Below, piece by piece: positions 31,618 to 44,053 of a DNA stretch of 64,000 bases. The number at the start of each line of letters is the position of its first letter. Position 1 is the first letter of the stretch. Made by a program: the position numbers and the translations under genes. Under the pieces are notes generated by a model. It was not told the origin of the DNA. It worked only from the letters and a program-made list of their open reading frames with translations, and ran no database searches. Where the stretch lies: contig WHVA01000326.1 of the NCBI GenBank assembly GCA_015179125.1, positions 1-64,000 of the forward strand. Reading direction: 5' to 3'. This DNA comes from Gautieria morchelliformis (lineage: Eukaryota > Basidiomycota > Agaricomycetes > Gomphales > Gomphaceae).

Positions 31618-31745
31618 CTGACCCAAAATACACGCAGCTACAGGATACCCTCCTGAAGCTCCAGACTGCGAGATTGCAATGGAATGATTTGTTCACTACA
31701 ATTTGGCTGTTTAACCAGCACACATTTGATGTTGGACATTAGTAA

Positions 31746-33330
31746 CTTGGGTCCCTCTAAAGAACAGGTATGTGATCATCATATGTTGCACCTATTGATG
31801 TTTATGAGTGGCATGCCTGCTTGTGAATTATATACTGGGATAGGGAAGCTGTAAGGGCAACTCTCTCTAGATAGAGGAACTCATGTGGCTTGGCAGAGGA
31901 GGGTCCAAAGAACATGAATAGGGGCAATCTACATGACATATCACCTTGCAGAGGGAGGGTCCAAAGAGGAGGACCTCCACTGCCAGCACACTACCTTGCA
32001 CCCCTGATTGAAGTCAGGGCCACATGCTCCACTCCTGACACAAGTCCAAACCTCTATGGCACTCACCTAACATGCACAACTCAACCCATGACCTTGGTGC
32101 CATTTCAGGATAATTGTTGAAGCTGAAGGCTCAGGAACTTGGCTCTGCCCCGAATGTGTTAAGGTTGGACCTGGACCTTGGGTCAGGACCAAAGCCAAGA
32201 CCAGAAATATCCTCAGGATGGGGTTCCCCTGATAGAATCACACATCATCATTGGGATTGTGTCAGGGATGTGTCAGGGGAACCATCATCACACTGTGTCA
32301 TGATTGCAGCCCAGTGTGATGTGTGATCAAGGCCTCCAAGCCTCTCCTAGCCTTTGGCATCCTTCTGCCTTGTGTTGAGGTCATTCCCTTCCTGTTCTGA
32401 CCATCTCTGACAGCATTCCTTTCTTATCTGTCTGGTTCCTGTTACAACTGGTGTGATCACTTATGTAATTTGGGAATTAAGCAATTGAGAGTAGATCACC
32501 AGGCTCATATAGTTATAGCTGGCACAGGGGTTCCTTAGAGTTTTCTCTTTGGATCCCCCTTCACCAGTTACCTTTGTGTCATGTATATAGTTCTCTATCT
32601 TACTTTGGATCCCCTTCACCAGTTCACCACTTGAGTGTAGAGTGTCTGCCTAGGTTGCCCTTATAGGTTGCCCTTTTCTAGTTCCAACTCAGTTCTAAGT
32701 TCCACTCCTTCTTCCATTTCTGCTTCTCTACCTCCACTTCACTTCTGCAGTTCCACTTTCAGAGCATTGTCAGAAGTGAAGCGACTTCTGTAGTACATGA
32801 CCTCAAGGGTTGGTCAAGGGTTGGGGATGCCAGGGGAGGGCAGGGTTGGTGGTGAGTGCTGGGTGATGGCCCTGGATATGGTCCAGTGCAGTATAATATG
32901 GGCTCACTAGCAGTGGGGCTCCTTAGACCTTTCTCTTTGGATATCCCCTCTGTCGGGTGAGATTCCCCCCCTTACTGTATATTTCCTTATTTATGTATAC
33001 TTTGGCTCCTCTGTCAGTGTGTTATAGATGCTGAGATAGGTCCCTGAGTATCTCAACTTCTAGCACCAGAAGCACCCATCACAGACCACTGTAAACCCCT
33101 GTAGGTAGATGATTCCCATTCCTGAGGATTGTACAGTAGCAGAGGAAAACCCAGAATAATATATTGTTCTTTGGCTTGCTGCTCACACTTAACAATGCAC
33201 TCATGTTGTCTGCTTCATATCTCCACAATCTGCATCGATAATCCAGCTTCCCTGACACAATCCATGCCTACAGCATGACTGTGTGATCCTCACTACTAGC
33301 AAGGGTTGCCCTTACAGCTTGGTGCCTACC
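31746..33330. repeat. Degenerate LTR debris (TGTAAGGG-type family)
   Basis: At least three decayed copies of an LTR family related to that of Gypsy-2 are recognisable: 31,850-32,040 (reverse), then overlapping copies within about 32,490-33,316 (forward, ending GGGTTGCCCTTACA). Shared landmarks are CAGGTGAGAAT/GGATCC-AAAGAG, CTAAGGA-CCC and GGGCTCACT-GCAGTG. They are much older than Gypsy-2, with no clean target duplications and no gene between. Confidence 0.6.
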
Positions 33331-33359
33331 AGGGGGTCCTTGATGGTCCACCTAACAAT

Positions 33360-33850
33360 GCCAAAAGTGTCCAAAAGTTCCTTGAAGACAATTTATGTGT
33401 CCCAGGAGATCACATCTACAAACTTCTTGATGGTGAGGTGACCTGAGAGAGTCAGTACAACATCTTCCTCCAATTCATTGTTGATCTTCTCATTAAACAC
33501 AATATCATGAGAGTTAAGCATCCACTTATTTGAGCTTGCAATATAGAATCAGATGGTGTTATTCGTGGTGTCAGATGTTACATCTGTTGTGCTATCAGGC
33601 AAGTTAGGAGGGTCACCTGCAACAGCAGTGCTCACAGAAGGTGTCATTTCTTTCTTCTCTTTTTCTTTGCCCTTCACTTTTCCCTTTCTATTGCCTGCCC
33701 CCTTTCTTCTCAAGACAAGCTGTGCACCTTGCAGCAGCAATCATTTTCCCAGTTCCCAGTACCACTGCAGTAAGTACACTTATCCTTCCCATCATTTGCC
33801 TTCACATGTATGGTGTTTGCACTTGGCTGTGATCCATGACCTGCCTAATA
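33360..33850 (-). mobile_element. Copia Gag/protease fragment
   Basis: The reverse strand resembles the Copia copy at 50,500-51,200. Shared blocks are a Lys/Glu-rich stretch (KGK-KEKEK-EM-PSVSTA), a D-x-T-(S/T)-D-T/A-N-(N/D) stretch and the zinc-knuckle region. It is a short, broken fossil. Confidence 0.6.
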
Positions 33851-33854
33851 GATG

Positions 33855-35494
33855 ATGATTGGATCACCTGGTCCAATCTGAGTATTATCCAAGAGATGAG
33901 TGTTCCAGCTGTTTGATGATCTACCACATCCCTGGTGAGAACAACACTATTGCCAATGCCCTTTCTCACCATCTTTTTGCTCACCTCCAATGTACCCACC
34001 CATCGATGGGATTCCTCCCTTACATGCCTCCTCCCACACTGGATGAGGTGTTGCACCAATGAACCTTTACCAATCACGCACCAAGCAACCTCAGCATGAT
34101 GTCTGGTCACCCAAAGAACTAATTTGCATGGGTTCTTACATCCTCACTCACACTCTAGCCACCTCCACTTCTTTAACATACTCCTCTGCCCTGCATTCTT
34201 ATATCTCTTTTTGCAAAAGCCATGGATTTGACACCAAGCCTACTGAAGAAACACTTAGCTTTTACACTGTCTACATGTCCTATCACATTCAACCCTCCTC
34301 TGTCACCTCTTATCTATCAGTTTTAGGAATAATATCAGATATATCAGAATAAATATATTCTGATAGCTCAGGGAGTGGGTATCCTTCATGCACCCCTGTG
34401 CACAATGTATGCACGAACTGACTAAGCCCTGTGGAGCAAGCGTGTCACCAGTCGGAGTAGGTCATGTGACTGAGTCAAGGAGGAAATAGATGATAACAGA
34501 GGAACAAAGGGTCCAAAGCGTTCGATTTTGGAACATTATAGTGTAGCCAGTTATAATAGACTCTCAACAAAGAATTAGAGAAAACTATCAAGAATTAAGC
34601 TCTGTAGCTATCAAACAAGACTACAGTGACTTCAGGGGGTGAACAGCAATTTCTGGATTGTTCTGGATGTTTTTTTCGTACATTTGTGGCAGCTACTTAT
34701 ACTAAAATAGTAGTGACTACCAGTGTTCAAGATAGTGAGTGAATGGGTCAGGATAATATGGAAAATGCTCCACAGGCTGCATACAGCTGTGGGGCAGGAA
34801 CAATGATGGGGATACTTGTCCTACTGACAAGTATCTAAGATGGGACATTGGAGCAGTATACAAAGCCCCTTTCAACATGAAATATAGTTTGTAATCAGTG
34901 GAGCTGGTCAGGGGAATATAATAGAAAAGAATCTTGTGTCTCCTGTGCTGTGTGCCTATAGCAGCCTTGGCAAGGCATTTGCCATCTCTGTACCTCTCTC
35001 CTGAGGTAGCTATTCAGTACGTCCATAGATAGGACTATGTACTGTGATTTCCATCATTTATGATGTCCCTGTATGGTACTATTAGTCCCATAGCAATTTA
35101 TTCTTCTGACCAGGGCCCAGGTGCCTGCTTTCCAGTGCAAGCACTGCTACTGGTGCATGGATGATCTCTCCCAGGTAGTTAGCTCAATTAGACGATTGTT
35201 AGACCTTAGAATAGTGTGATATAACTATCCCATTTATTCTAACAATCAGGAATCCAGAACCAATTCAAAGTCTACTTTCCCAACGTTCACAGAGCCCGTG
35301 CTTCCTCCCTCATCTCCAAAACTTTGCACAGCTGCAAATGCATTTGTGGCTCAGCAGTCGAGCACAAAACCCAACTAGATCCCACACACATGCAGCTCCT
35401 TGTACAAACATATGGACCCTCTAACCTCCATGATGACTGCCTCTTCTTAGTGCAGGTCACCTCCAGCTTCACCACACTCAACAGCCTCAGAATT
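33855..35494 (+). mobile_element. DIRS-like element fragment (RNase H end and tyrosine recombinase) split by a solo LTR
   Basis: The first part has the RNase H tail (IPGENNTIANALS), then a tyrosine-recombinase N-terminal domain (TSLTYSSALHSYISFCKSHGF, LSFYTVYMSYHI). A solo LTR occupies 34,321-35,244, and homology to the recombinase resumes at 35,245 (NQFKVYFPNVHRAR, TLHSCKCICG). DIRS-type retrotransposons use this recombinase in place of an integrase. The fragment is truncated and broken. Confidence 0.65.
34321..35244 (-). mobile_element. Solo LTR (TGTTAGAATAAATG family) with perfect 5-bp TSD
   Basis: 924 bp, reading TGTTAGAATAAATGGG from 35,244 downward. ATCAG lies on both sides (34,316-34,320 and 35,245-35,249). 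The same LTR, about 935 bp, occurs in the other orientation at 40,295-41,229. It inserted into the tyrosine-recombinase gene of a DIRS-like element. The two copies differ at many sites, suggesting old insertions. Confidence 0.88.
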
Positions 35495-36010
35495 TAGCCC
35501 AAGGGACGTACCACCTGCCAGCGACAGCACCCCCCAACCTCATTCTAATCTCCCCACTCCAGTGCATGTCTGCCTTGGGATCTCGCACCCTTAGCCCAGG
35601 TTGACACTGCATGCACGTCTGAAACATTTCAATTAATAGCTCGGAAGGTGCATAGGAATCGGAATGATACCACTCACCTCCAAGCCATCGGCAGCACCTC
35701 CAGTAGCCACCACAATGGGGCCAGGCAGAGCTGGTTATACATTGGACAGGGTGCATCCATGAGGTCTTCCTGTTCCTCAGAAAGGGGATGGATGGATGCC
35801 ATTGGGCTGGAAGTAGTTGGGGTGTCTATCAGGGGAGCCTGAGGAGGCTCATGTGGATGGAACACTGAAGGAGGATGTGGCTTAACAGCTGGGTACAGTG
35901 TCTCTAGGTTGAGTCCTATTGCAGCCAAGAGAGCCCGGCGGAAAAGGATCCCTGTGTTGGCACAAAAGCACTGGCAGATTATCCAGTGGAGAGGGATGTG
36001 CATGAGGTTG
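35495..36010 (-). pseudogene. DUF2235 (Tle1-like alpha/beta-hydrolase) fragment
   Basis: The reverse strand resembles the large Agaricomycete DUF2235 family: H-I-P-L-x-W-I-x-x-CF-xNTGI-F, then LYPAVKPHPP, then PLSEEQEDL-DA-CP-YNQL, and WW-LEVLP at the end of one block, with a donor-like GTGAG after it. Only a C-terminal portion is present. It is a broken, probably host-derived fossil. Confidence 0.5.
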
Positions 36011-36639
36011 TGCCTGCTGGCGCCTGCCCATTAATCTTTGGAGCAAATACAACCTGTCCCCTTCTAGCTGAATATATGATGTTGTTCATTGCTAGTCGGA
36101 TGGGTATGTGATAGTGTGCATAGTTACAAAGCCAGTGGCAATGTAGGGTCATATGGCTAGTGGCCCCCATGTCTGTATTCCAGCACAGGGTAGCGTTACT
36201 GCTGGGGGAAAATGGGGACGACGACTGTAGATTTGCATTTGGGATGGCCCAACAGGCAAGTTGCCCTATTCATGTGATGTATCACTTGAGTGCTGCTCCA
36301 CACAATTGAATCATACCATTAATCCTTGGTGTCACTTGAAGCTTTACCTAAACTCAACCCAAGGTCCCCCAGAAGCCTGGTGGGAAATGATGCTTTGAGG
36401 GTGGCATGGTGTATTTCATTTTGGGGCCTATGCAAAGGCCAAAGGGTATGCATGCCTGTGACTGGATATATAAACGCCTGAAGGCTGGTGTATGTGAAAT
36501 CCTAGGCTTAATTTGTCAAATTTATCTGGCAAGTTGACCAGACAACTCAGACCTAACCAATGCACCACTCTACCTCCTCTGGGCTATTTCACCCCAGTCC
36601 ACAGCAGAGCAGATGCCCCTGTTATATTATGGAGGGGAG
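36011..36639. other. Repeat-rich spacer, nothing recognised
   Basis: Short frames only. It may contain the decayed upstream part of the DUF2235 fragment on the reverse strand. I see no other gene or element end. Confidence 0.35.
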
Positions 36640-37310
36640 TGTCTAGCCTCATTCTAGCATGTCCCAAGGTATGGACTCGCGCATATGCGAGTCATTGACC
36701 CTGGACCCATTAGATGTGCATGTGACATCATTCGCACGCGCATCTTGCTGGCCCCTTTAACCCTGAGCCGGCTTCCAGGGCCACTCAAGGCACTGATCCG
36801 AGATGGAGCGCCTCCTGCGCTCCATCATTCCTGAATGATATATTAGCTCCACAGTAATATAGAATGAGCTCCACAGTTCAAGACACTAGTACCTAATAGG
36901 TACATACTCCTGCACCGATGCATATATCATGCACCGGCGGCATCTGCTTGCTCCACAAGCATCTTTCATACCATAGCTTCGTTCCAAGCTAGTTAAATAG
37001 CTAGGAAACATGTATAGAGCTTTAGGCAGTAAGAAACTCCATTTGTGCTATTGTAGTTGGCTGTATTGAAGCCACAGTTCTTGTTGTTTTGGCCCCAGAC
37101 TCGCTTTAGCCCTTAATTGGTGCTTGAATCTATTTCTCCTTAGTTCCCTTCACCCCTCATCATATATGTATGCAGTAGCTCGCGCCGTGACTTACAACAG
37201 ATTCAAAGTCTCAGTCTTACCAGAGCTTAACTGGCTATTATGTTTGCCATGCACCCCAAGCATGACATTCATAAATTCAGGGAGATCCGGCCCAAGCTCG
37301 GGTGGGATAA

Positions 37311-38066
37311 TTGGGTCTCTTGGAAACACGAACTACTAGCTACTGCTCGGGATTGAGGCCTCTATGCCATATAACCAGCACTGATATGATTCCAGAAGCT
37401 ACGAACCCTGCGTGCACCGTGACGGCCGGTGTACCGCACATAGGGATGGTGCCGCTCACACAATTACTTGATGAGCGGAATGACAGAAATAATTCGTCTT
37501 ACAACCAGATTTTATTATGCATTTCATCCGAACTACAGACAGCTCTTGATGATACAGACCAGGCGAAGGACGCCTGGGGCATACTCATCCGGAAATTCAA
37601 GTCCACTGATCCTAGCAAGATCAGTATTGTCAGGACTCGATATGAGAACCACCACATGGCAGAGGGGGAGTCTGTGGTGATGTACCTCACTATTATGAAG
37701 GAATACAGGACACAGCTGAAGAAAATGGGAGAAATCATTGCAGATTCTACTCACAGTGCAACAGTACTCAGAAACATCCCAGAATCCTGGAGAGCCATCG
37801 CCTCTACTATTAGAATGATCACCAGGATCCCTGAAGAGATTGAGGAATGGCTGGAGGGACATGAAGCTGATCTGAACTCACTTATACTGTCAGATCAGAT
37901 GGCCGCTGTATTCATCGCGAAAGCGAGGCCACACAATTCCCCTCAGCCTAGATCCCATAGAATCTCACAGAATCCTCAACACTCCAATAGCTCACAGATA
38001 TCTGATGATTTGGGACTGCATTTCTCATGCAACAACTGCAGGAGAGGAGGACATTTGATGGCTTGA
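37311..38066 (+). pseudogene. Copia-3 Gag
   Basis: A UBN2/Copia-type Gag core is recognisable (AKDAWGILIRKFKSTDPSKI, RTRYENHHMAEGESV-MYLT-MKEYR-QL--MGE, RNIPESWR-IA-TIRM) followed by a knuckle-like CNNC--GGH. It is a fossil, broken, and continues in a decayed form to about 38,440. Confidence 0.8.
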
Positions 38067-38449
38067 TGTTATGCACCCGGCGGTGCACTCGAGAACTATA
38101 AATGTCAGATGAACAGACCTGGACTCTATGGTACTGTCATTCAACCTTATCATCAGCATTCTGAACCACAGAATGAGAAACTCTCACCTGATGCCGCCAG
38201 CTTTGAAAGAATCATGTCTGCACGCATCATCGAACCCCCACACTCCTTGACACTCACACGCAACAGAAACGCAATTCCACATGGTCCCAAGCTCCCAAAG
38301 CCCTATGCATGCATTGAATCACATGGGACTAGTGAGATGATGAAGAAGAAAATTGAAGAAGAACTACCTCTGGCACCACATACACCGTATGTGGATGTCC
38401 TGCTGTTCGCTGACATCGACTGCGCTACTGTGCCATAGGAATTGAGAGC

Positions 38450-39560
38450 CACTGTGATATCAGTATGGGATATAACTGATAAGCTGCTCTTTAAACCATT
38501 CAAATGAGAATTGCGACTTACTGCAATCAAAACTCACGAGAAACCAAGCGGCTTTTGATGTGCAAAGATAACTGTACTCCTCACCATCATAACTGCCATC
38601 ATCACTCTCATACTCGCTCAAATGACCTGGAACCCCTTCGACACTATCAAAAGCATTAGGGGATGAGTCCAAGACCAGTGGGATTGATTTCCAGCTGCAT
38701 TCTTGAATGGAGATCACACCAGCCCTCTGATACATTCGACTCTAACCACCTTGCATGTACCTATGGAGCTACTCACCGGCATTTGTTTTGAAACACAGGA
38801 TGGACAGGGGCTCAACTGCTCATCTATAGACTAGTCTCACACACAAAGCAAGAAATATCTTCCGCGAAATTAGGCTGGAAGAGGTTGCCGCCCCACAAGC
38901 AAGGAATTACAGCAGCCACCCAAAAAGCCCACTGCCGGTGGACCGATCTTCAACTTTCACATTGCAAAGCTGCTGTGTGTATCTATAAGTTGTTTAATGT
39001 ACCTACCCCTTTACTCATAATCTTGGATAGTTTGCAGCTTGCTGCACTTACATATGAATGCAACACTCAACCTGTCAACTTTGCGGTTGCCATAGCACAA
39101 GTGCATGTTAGCTCTCCCTCTTCCAGCATGAATGATGCGAGCACCAGTGGCGCTGCAGTGAATGATGAGTTACACAACAAGTGTCTTCTGATCACTTCAA
39201 ATCCATTGCAACTATCACATTTGATGTGCTGGCTCCAGGATCATGCTATTCACCGTTTCTGTGGAAAATTTCATCTCGCTTATTCTGTGGCCTCTGAGTT
39301 GAATACATGTGACTTGGCATTTGCGGCTCTTTTCTGGGATCCTTCATCCACTTGGATTACCTTAACTTTTAAAGGGACGTCTCCAACAGAATTCAATGGT
39401 GAGTACCATATTGTGCTATTCTCTAGTCGTCATCTGAGGCTGAGAAACATCCATAGACTGGATTACAGATTTTAATTATCAGCCAGTTGACACCGGCTTG
39501 GAATTGCCTGGATTCGGCACAGGTGTGCATCGTTGTCATCATAGCTGCGGCATTATAAAA
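38450..39560. other. Interior of Copia-3, unassigned
   Basis: A forward frame of 196 codons (38,885-39,475) and a reverse acidic frame (38,735-38,460) are open, but I recognise neither. They may be captured or decayed sequence inside the old element. Confidence 0.3.
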
Positions 39561-39599
39561 GACGTATTATCTAGTGCATGGTATTGATGTCTCTGCTTC

Positions 39600-39990
39600 G
39601 CAAATATACATCTCATTTTTGGTGGCAGACCCTCCCCCTCTTCATCAATCTGCTGAAGAGAGTTTTGCTCAGGATCCACATCCGGATCCTCGTCATCATT
39701 ATTGTGCCTTGCGGCCCCTGTCCATATGCCAGATCTGAGTCAGGGGCACTCCGCCTTCTTGTGGCCAGTTTGGCCACAGTCAAAGCATGTAGTGCTGCTT
39801 TGATTACTGCTGGGTTGATCATTATATTGATTTGTTGATTTCAGCAGTGGGGTCAGCTTCAGTGAGGTCCCTGATGCTTGAGGCTGTTTGGCCTCAGGGG
39901 GTCATCCAGTTTGGGCTGGGCATGGGGGTGGAGGGCGTTGAGACACCCCACTCCTCAGGAACAGGATAGGCCTGCTCAGGCCTGTCTGCA
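39600..39990 (-). mobile_element. Gypsy-R gag fragment
   Basis: The reverse strand matches 46,640-46,960 of the Gypsy-R element, around the LFSRLMKRGRV/LHQIDEEGEG region and the zinc-knuckle region (CFDCGQ-type). It is short, old and broken. Confidence 0.65.
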
Positions 39991-40294
39991 TTACCAGTAG
40001 AACAACATTTATATCACCCCATTGAGCACCCCATCATTTTTTCATATCCAGTCATTGATGCCCGTTTGAACCCTGCATCTCCTGCATACCCTGTACAGAT
40101 ATTCAATCATATGATCCATAATGGCTCGGATCATGCTGCCCAATCTCAGGGTAGGACCCCTGATCTATTTTCAAGCCAGGGAATGAGTTACCACTCAATT
40201 CCCATCCCCGGAAAGCCTCCGGACATTTATTTTTTGGGAAAGTGTGTTCCCCACACTCAAATTATTTCTTGTGGGACACAAACTTGCAGGGGTG

Positions 40295-41229
40295 TGTTAG
40301 AATAAATGGGATAGTTATATCACACACTATTCTAAGGTCTAACAATCGTCTAATTGAGCTAACTACCTGGGAGAGATCATCCATGCACCAGTAGCAGTGC
40401 TTGCACTGGAAAGCAGGCACCTGGGCCCTGGTCAGAAGAATAAATTGCTATGGGACTAATAGTACCATACAGGGACATCATAAATGATGGAAATCACAGT
40501 ACATAGTCCTATCTATGGACGTACTGAATAGCTACCTCAGGAGAGAGGTACAGAGATGGCAAATGCCTTGCCAAGGCTGCTGTAGGCACACAGCACAGGA
40601 GACACAAGATTCTTTTCTATTATATTCCCCTGACCAGCTCCACTGATTACAAACTATATTTTATGTTGAAAGGGGCTTTGTATACTGCTCCAATGTCCCA
40701 TCTTAGATACTTGTCAGTAGGACAAGTATCCCCATCATTGTTCCTGCCCCACAGCTGTATGCAGCCTGTGGAGCATTTTCCATATTATCCTGACCCATTC
40801 ACTCACTATCTTGAACACTGGTAGTCACTACTATTTTAGTATAAGTAGCTACCACAAATTTACGAACAAAAAAAAAAAACATCTAGAACAATCCAGAAAT
40901 TGCTGTTTCACCCCCTGAAGTCACTGTAGTCTTGTTTGATAGCTACAGAGCTTAATTCTTGATAGTTTTCTCTAATTCTTTGTTGAGAGTCTATTATAAC
41001 TGGCTACACTATACTGTTCCAAAAGTGAACGCTTTGGACCCTTTGTTCCTCTGTTATCATCTATTTCCTCCTTGACTCAGTCATGTGACCTACTCTGACT
41101 GGTGACGCGCTCGCTCCACAGGGCTTAGTCAGTTCGTGCATACATCATGCACAGGGGTGCATGAAGGATACCCACTCCCTGAGCTATCAGAATATATTTA
41201 TTCTGATATATCTGATATTATTCCCAACA
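40295..41229 (+). mobile_element. LTR of the TGTTAGAATAAATG family, inverted relative to 34,321-35,244
   Basis: 935 bp, TGTTAGAATAA...TTATTCCCAACA. A purine-rich stretch (TTGCAGGGGTG) precedes it, so it may be the 3' LTR of an element whose body lies to the left. Flanks do not form a target duplication. It contains an A-run at about 40,868-40,880. Confidence 0.8.
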
Positions 41230-42212
41230 GATTAAAAGTCTCATGGACTCCACTCGAGCTGGCATCCATTCGACCACAGTCGACATCACGCACTGCAGGC
41301 TCTACGTACATACGGATGAATGATCTTTCACTAATCATTCATCAGGCATCGACGGATCATCAACCCCATTGAAGAGGTACATTCCTTCGATTCCTGATCA
41401 TCCCCCCTGTCTGTGGATCAGGCTGGACACCATAGGACTTGCAGGGGTACATTATGCACCATGCTACTGTATTCCTGACACCAGGTCCAACGTTGTGTGC
41501 GACGTGTTAGGAAGCATGCTTGCCACCATCGACGCCGGGCACATACACACGCCGGAAAGCTCATTCAAGGAGAGCTGACCATTCTACAGGCCTGTCAGGC
41601 CTCGTGCTCATCGCTAGGGACTGTCAAGAAGCCCTTACATCTTTCTGGATGGTGCATAGACACCATTCACTTCCCCATCACCATCTATGAGATCACCTGT
41701 GCTCCAGCTCATTCCAGGGCAGCGCAGACGACGCCACCCACTTCAAGGGGTGTATACACATCTCTGGGAGGCAACAAGAGGCCCCCAGACCCCTTCTTTT
41801 GACGTGTAAGCCGGCTGTCCACGCAGCTTGCACTGTCTTGTGATTCTGACTTGCACTGGGCATGCCACCCTGCTCTGGCATCTCACCGCTCCACATTGAT
41901 CTCCACATTGACGCTGGCCTCCTGGCCGTTCATTTTTCACGTCGTTTCCATCGTCATTTCACCCAGAATTGTTTTTCCCATCGAATTCTATTATTACAGG
42001 TGTCTGATGATTCTTTAGGGAATTTACAGGGCAGATTTCAATCTGGAGGATCTGTTTCTTTACACACTGATGTCCCTGGTGTTCCTTATCACAATGCGGC
42101 CATCACTGCCGCCTTCGCCATCATTTTAGCTCCCCACCTACTTCTTCATTGACCCATCCATTTGTTGCAAGCATTTCTGTCCCCCAGAGGGTACATCAAG
42201 CTTGAAGGGGTG
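41230..42212. other. Interior of Copia-3 before the 3' LTR, unassigned
   Basis: About 980 bases with no recognisable domain. Short forward frames have no family match by eye. The last 30 bases form the likely polypurine tract of Copia-3. Confidence 0.35.
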
Positions 42213-42767
42213 TGTCTAGCCTCATTCTAGCACGTCCCAAGGTATGGACTCGCGCATACGCGAGTCATTGACCCTGGACCCATTAGATGTGCATGTGACA
42301 TCATTCGCATGTGCATCTTGCTGGCCCCTTTAACCCTGAGCTGGGTTCCGGGGCCACTCAAGACACTGATCCGAGATGGAGTGCCTCCTGCGCTCCATCG
42401 TTCCTGAATGATATATTAGCTCCACAGTAATGTAGAATGAGCTCCACAGTTTAATGCACTAGTACCTAATATGTACATACTCCTGCACTGGTGCATATAT
42501 CATGCACCGGCAGCATCTGCTTGCTCCACAAGCATCTTTCGTAGCATAGCTTCGTTCCAAGCTAGTTAATAGGAAACATGTATAGAACTTTAGGCAGTAA
42601 GAAACTCCATTTGTGCTATTGTAGCTGGCTGTATTAAAGCCACAGTTCTTGTTGTTTTGGCCCCAGACTCGCTTCAGCTCTTAATTGGTGCTTGAATCTA
42701 TTTCTCCTTAGTTCCCTTCACCCCTCATCATATAGGTACACAGTAGCTCATGCCGTGACTTACAACA

Positions 42768-43582
42768 GCCCTAACTGCTCGATGCTGGCATGTGCCAATC
42801 TAATTGGCTGCAGTATTTGTTTCTTCTACTTCTCTTCCACCCCCTTCACTCTTACTTCCTTGACATTCCCAGGAGTTCCTCACCCATTTCTCTTTGGATC
42901 TCCTTCATAGGTTTGTCTGTGTTTCACAGACTGTGTGAGGTTTCCCTTACAGCTACCAGTAAGCTCATGATATACTACACTCAGCTGAAGTCAGGGCCAT
43001 TGCTTGATACTTACCAGTGACCCTGCCCTCCCCTTACTTGCCCAAATCCTGCCTGACCCTAGATGCCATGTATTACATGGACTGCCTTGCTTCTGGTGTT
43101 GTTCCAAAATCTGAAAGCAGAAGTGCAGATGTGGAGCAGAAGTGGCAAGGTAATCAGAACCAATGAAAATGCTTCCAGGAGCAAAAGGTGGAACTAGAAG
43201 CAGAGTGAGCAGACCTGGGAGCTGTCCAGTTCCAACACCACTCCATGTTCTGCTTGCTCTGCTCCCAACTTGCAAGGGCAACTCCACCACCCCATGGAAT
43301 ATCACACATGGCCTAGGTAGAGGGAGTCCAAAGAGTATTCCACTATATGAAAGCAGCTCGGTGGGTTGTGGGCACACTGCTGACAAATAATATTATGTAA
43401 AAACTAGGTCAGCCACGAGCAATGAACGCTGCGCAGCGGTCACGCGACCCGTTCGCGCATGGTCCATGCACAATGCGTGCAGGCGGTATAAAGACTGGGC
43501 AACCGCTCAGTTCACCTCCCTTGCATCTCTTGCTTACCTTGCGCTACTGGGGCTGTCTGTCTGGCTGTGGGCTCCTGCTATG
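42768..43582. repeat. Degenerate LTR debris (TGTAAGGG-type)
   Basis: A forward fragment ends at 42,951 (TTTCCCTTACA), and a reverse-type fragment follows with the landmarks GAAGTCAGGGCCATTGCT, ACCCTGCCCTCCCC and TGCTTCTG-TGTTGTTCC. A TATAAAGACTGGG stretch at about 43,490 may be a promoter remnant of another element. No gene is seen. Confidence 0.5.
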
Positions 43583-44053
43583 TGTTAAGAACGTAAATCG
43601 TACTTAAGACTCAACCCGAGGGCCGAGCCGAGGTAATTGAAGTTCAGGAACAGAGGGCTTGGCTTCAACTTTGTAGGTTGCGCCCACTACAGTGTTCCGC
43701 CCTAATTTCGGGAAACAGATTCGGAGACGGGTTCGGCTGGAAGCCGAGGTTCAGAAATGAGGATCAGACAGAGGAGCGGAAGATACGAGGAATCTAAGTC
43801 GATATCAGAACTGAGGAATTAGCGTACATGACGGGGGGTTTATATACTAATTTGCAAGGAATGGCAAGATGGCATCAATGCCCGTATCGAGCAGGAAGCA
43901 GGGCTGACAGACGATCATCAGAAATGGAGCAGGACTATCTAGGAATGGGGAATCAGGGTGAATGATGAACCGATAGGGAACCCGAGTTAAGCCCGAAGGT
44001 TCCCGAGCAAGAACCCGAGGCCTCGGGTCTGGACTCCGGAATGGGTCTTAACA
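43583..44053 (-). mobile_element. Solo LTR related to Gypsy-1/3, perfect 5-bp TSD
   Basis: 471 bp with perfect terminal inverted repeats TGTTAAGA...TCTTAACA, flanked by CTATG on both sides (43,578-43,582 and 44,054-44,058). Its TTGTAGGTTGCGCCC block resembles the complement of the GGGCGCAACCTATAA block of the Gypsy-1 LTR, so it is probably a Gypsy chromovirus LTR in reverse orientation. Confidence 0.9.

Larger units (their letters stand above)
36640..42767 (+). mobile_element. Copia-3: old Copia element with both LTRs, internally scrambled
   Basis: Direct LTRs at 36,640-37,199 (560 bp) and 42,213-42,767 (555 bp), TGTCTAGCC...TTACAACA, about 95% identical by eye, with a polypurine-like tract (GCTTGAAGGGGTG) before the 3' LTR. 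A Copia-type Gag lies at 37,311-38,066. The rest of the interior is replaced by other sequence, including a Gypsy-R gag piece and another LTR. Flanks (GGGAG and GCCCT) do not match. It is an old fossil with many breaks. Confidence 0.82.

Noticed and set aside
34321-41229. A 7-kb DNA transposon with about 930-bp terminal inverted repeats
   Set aside because: The left copy has LTR-type ends and its own 5-bp duplication (ATCAG), and the right copy has none. They are two LTRs of one family in opposite orientation, with a Copia element starting between them.
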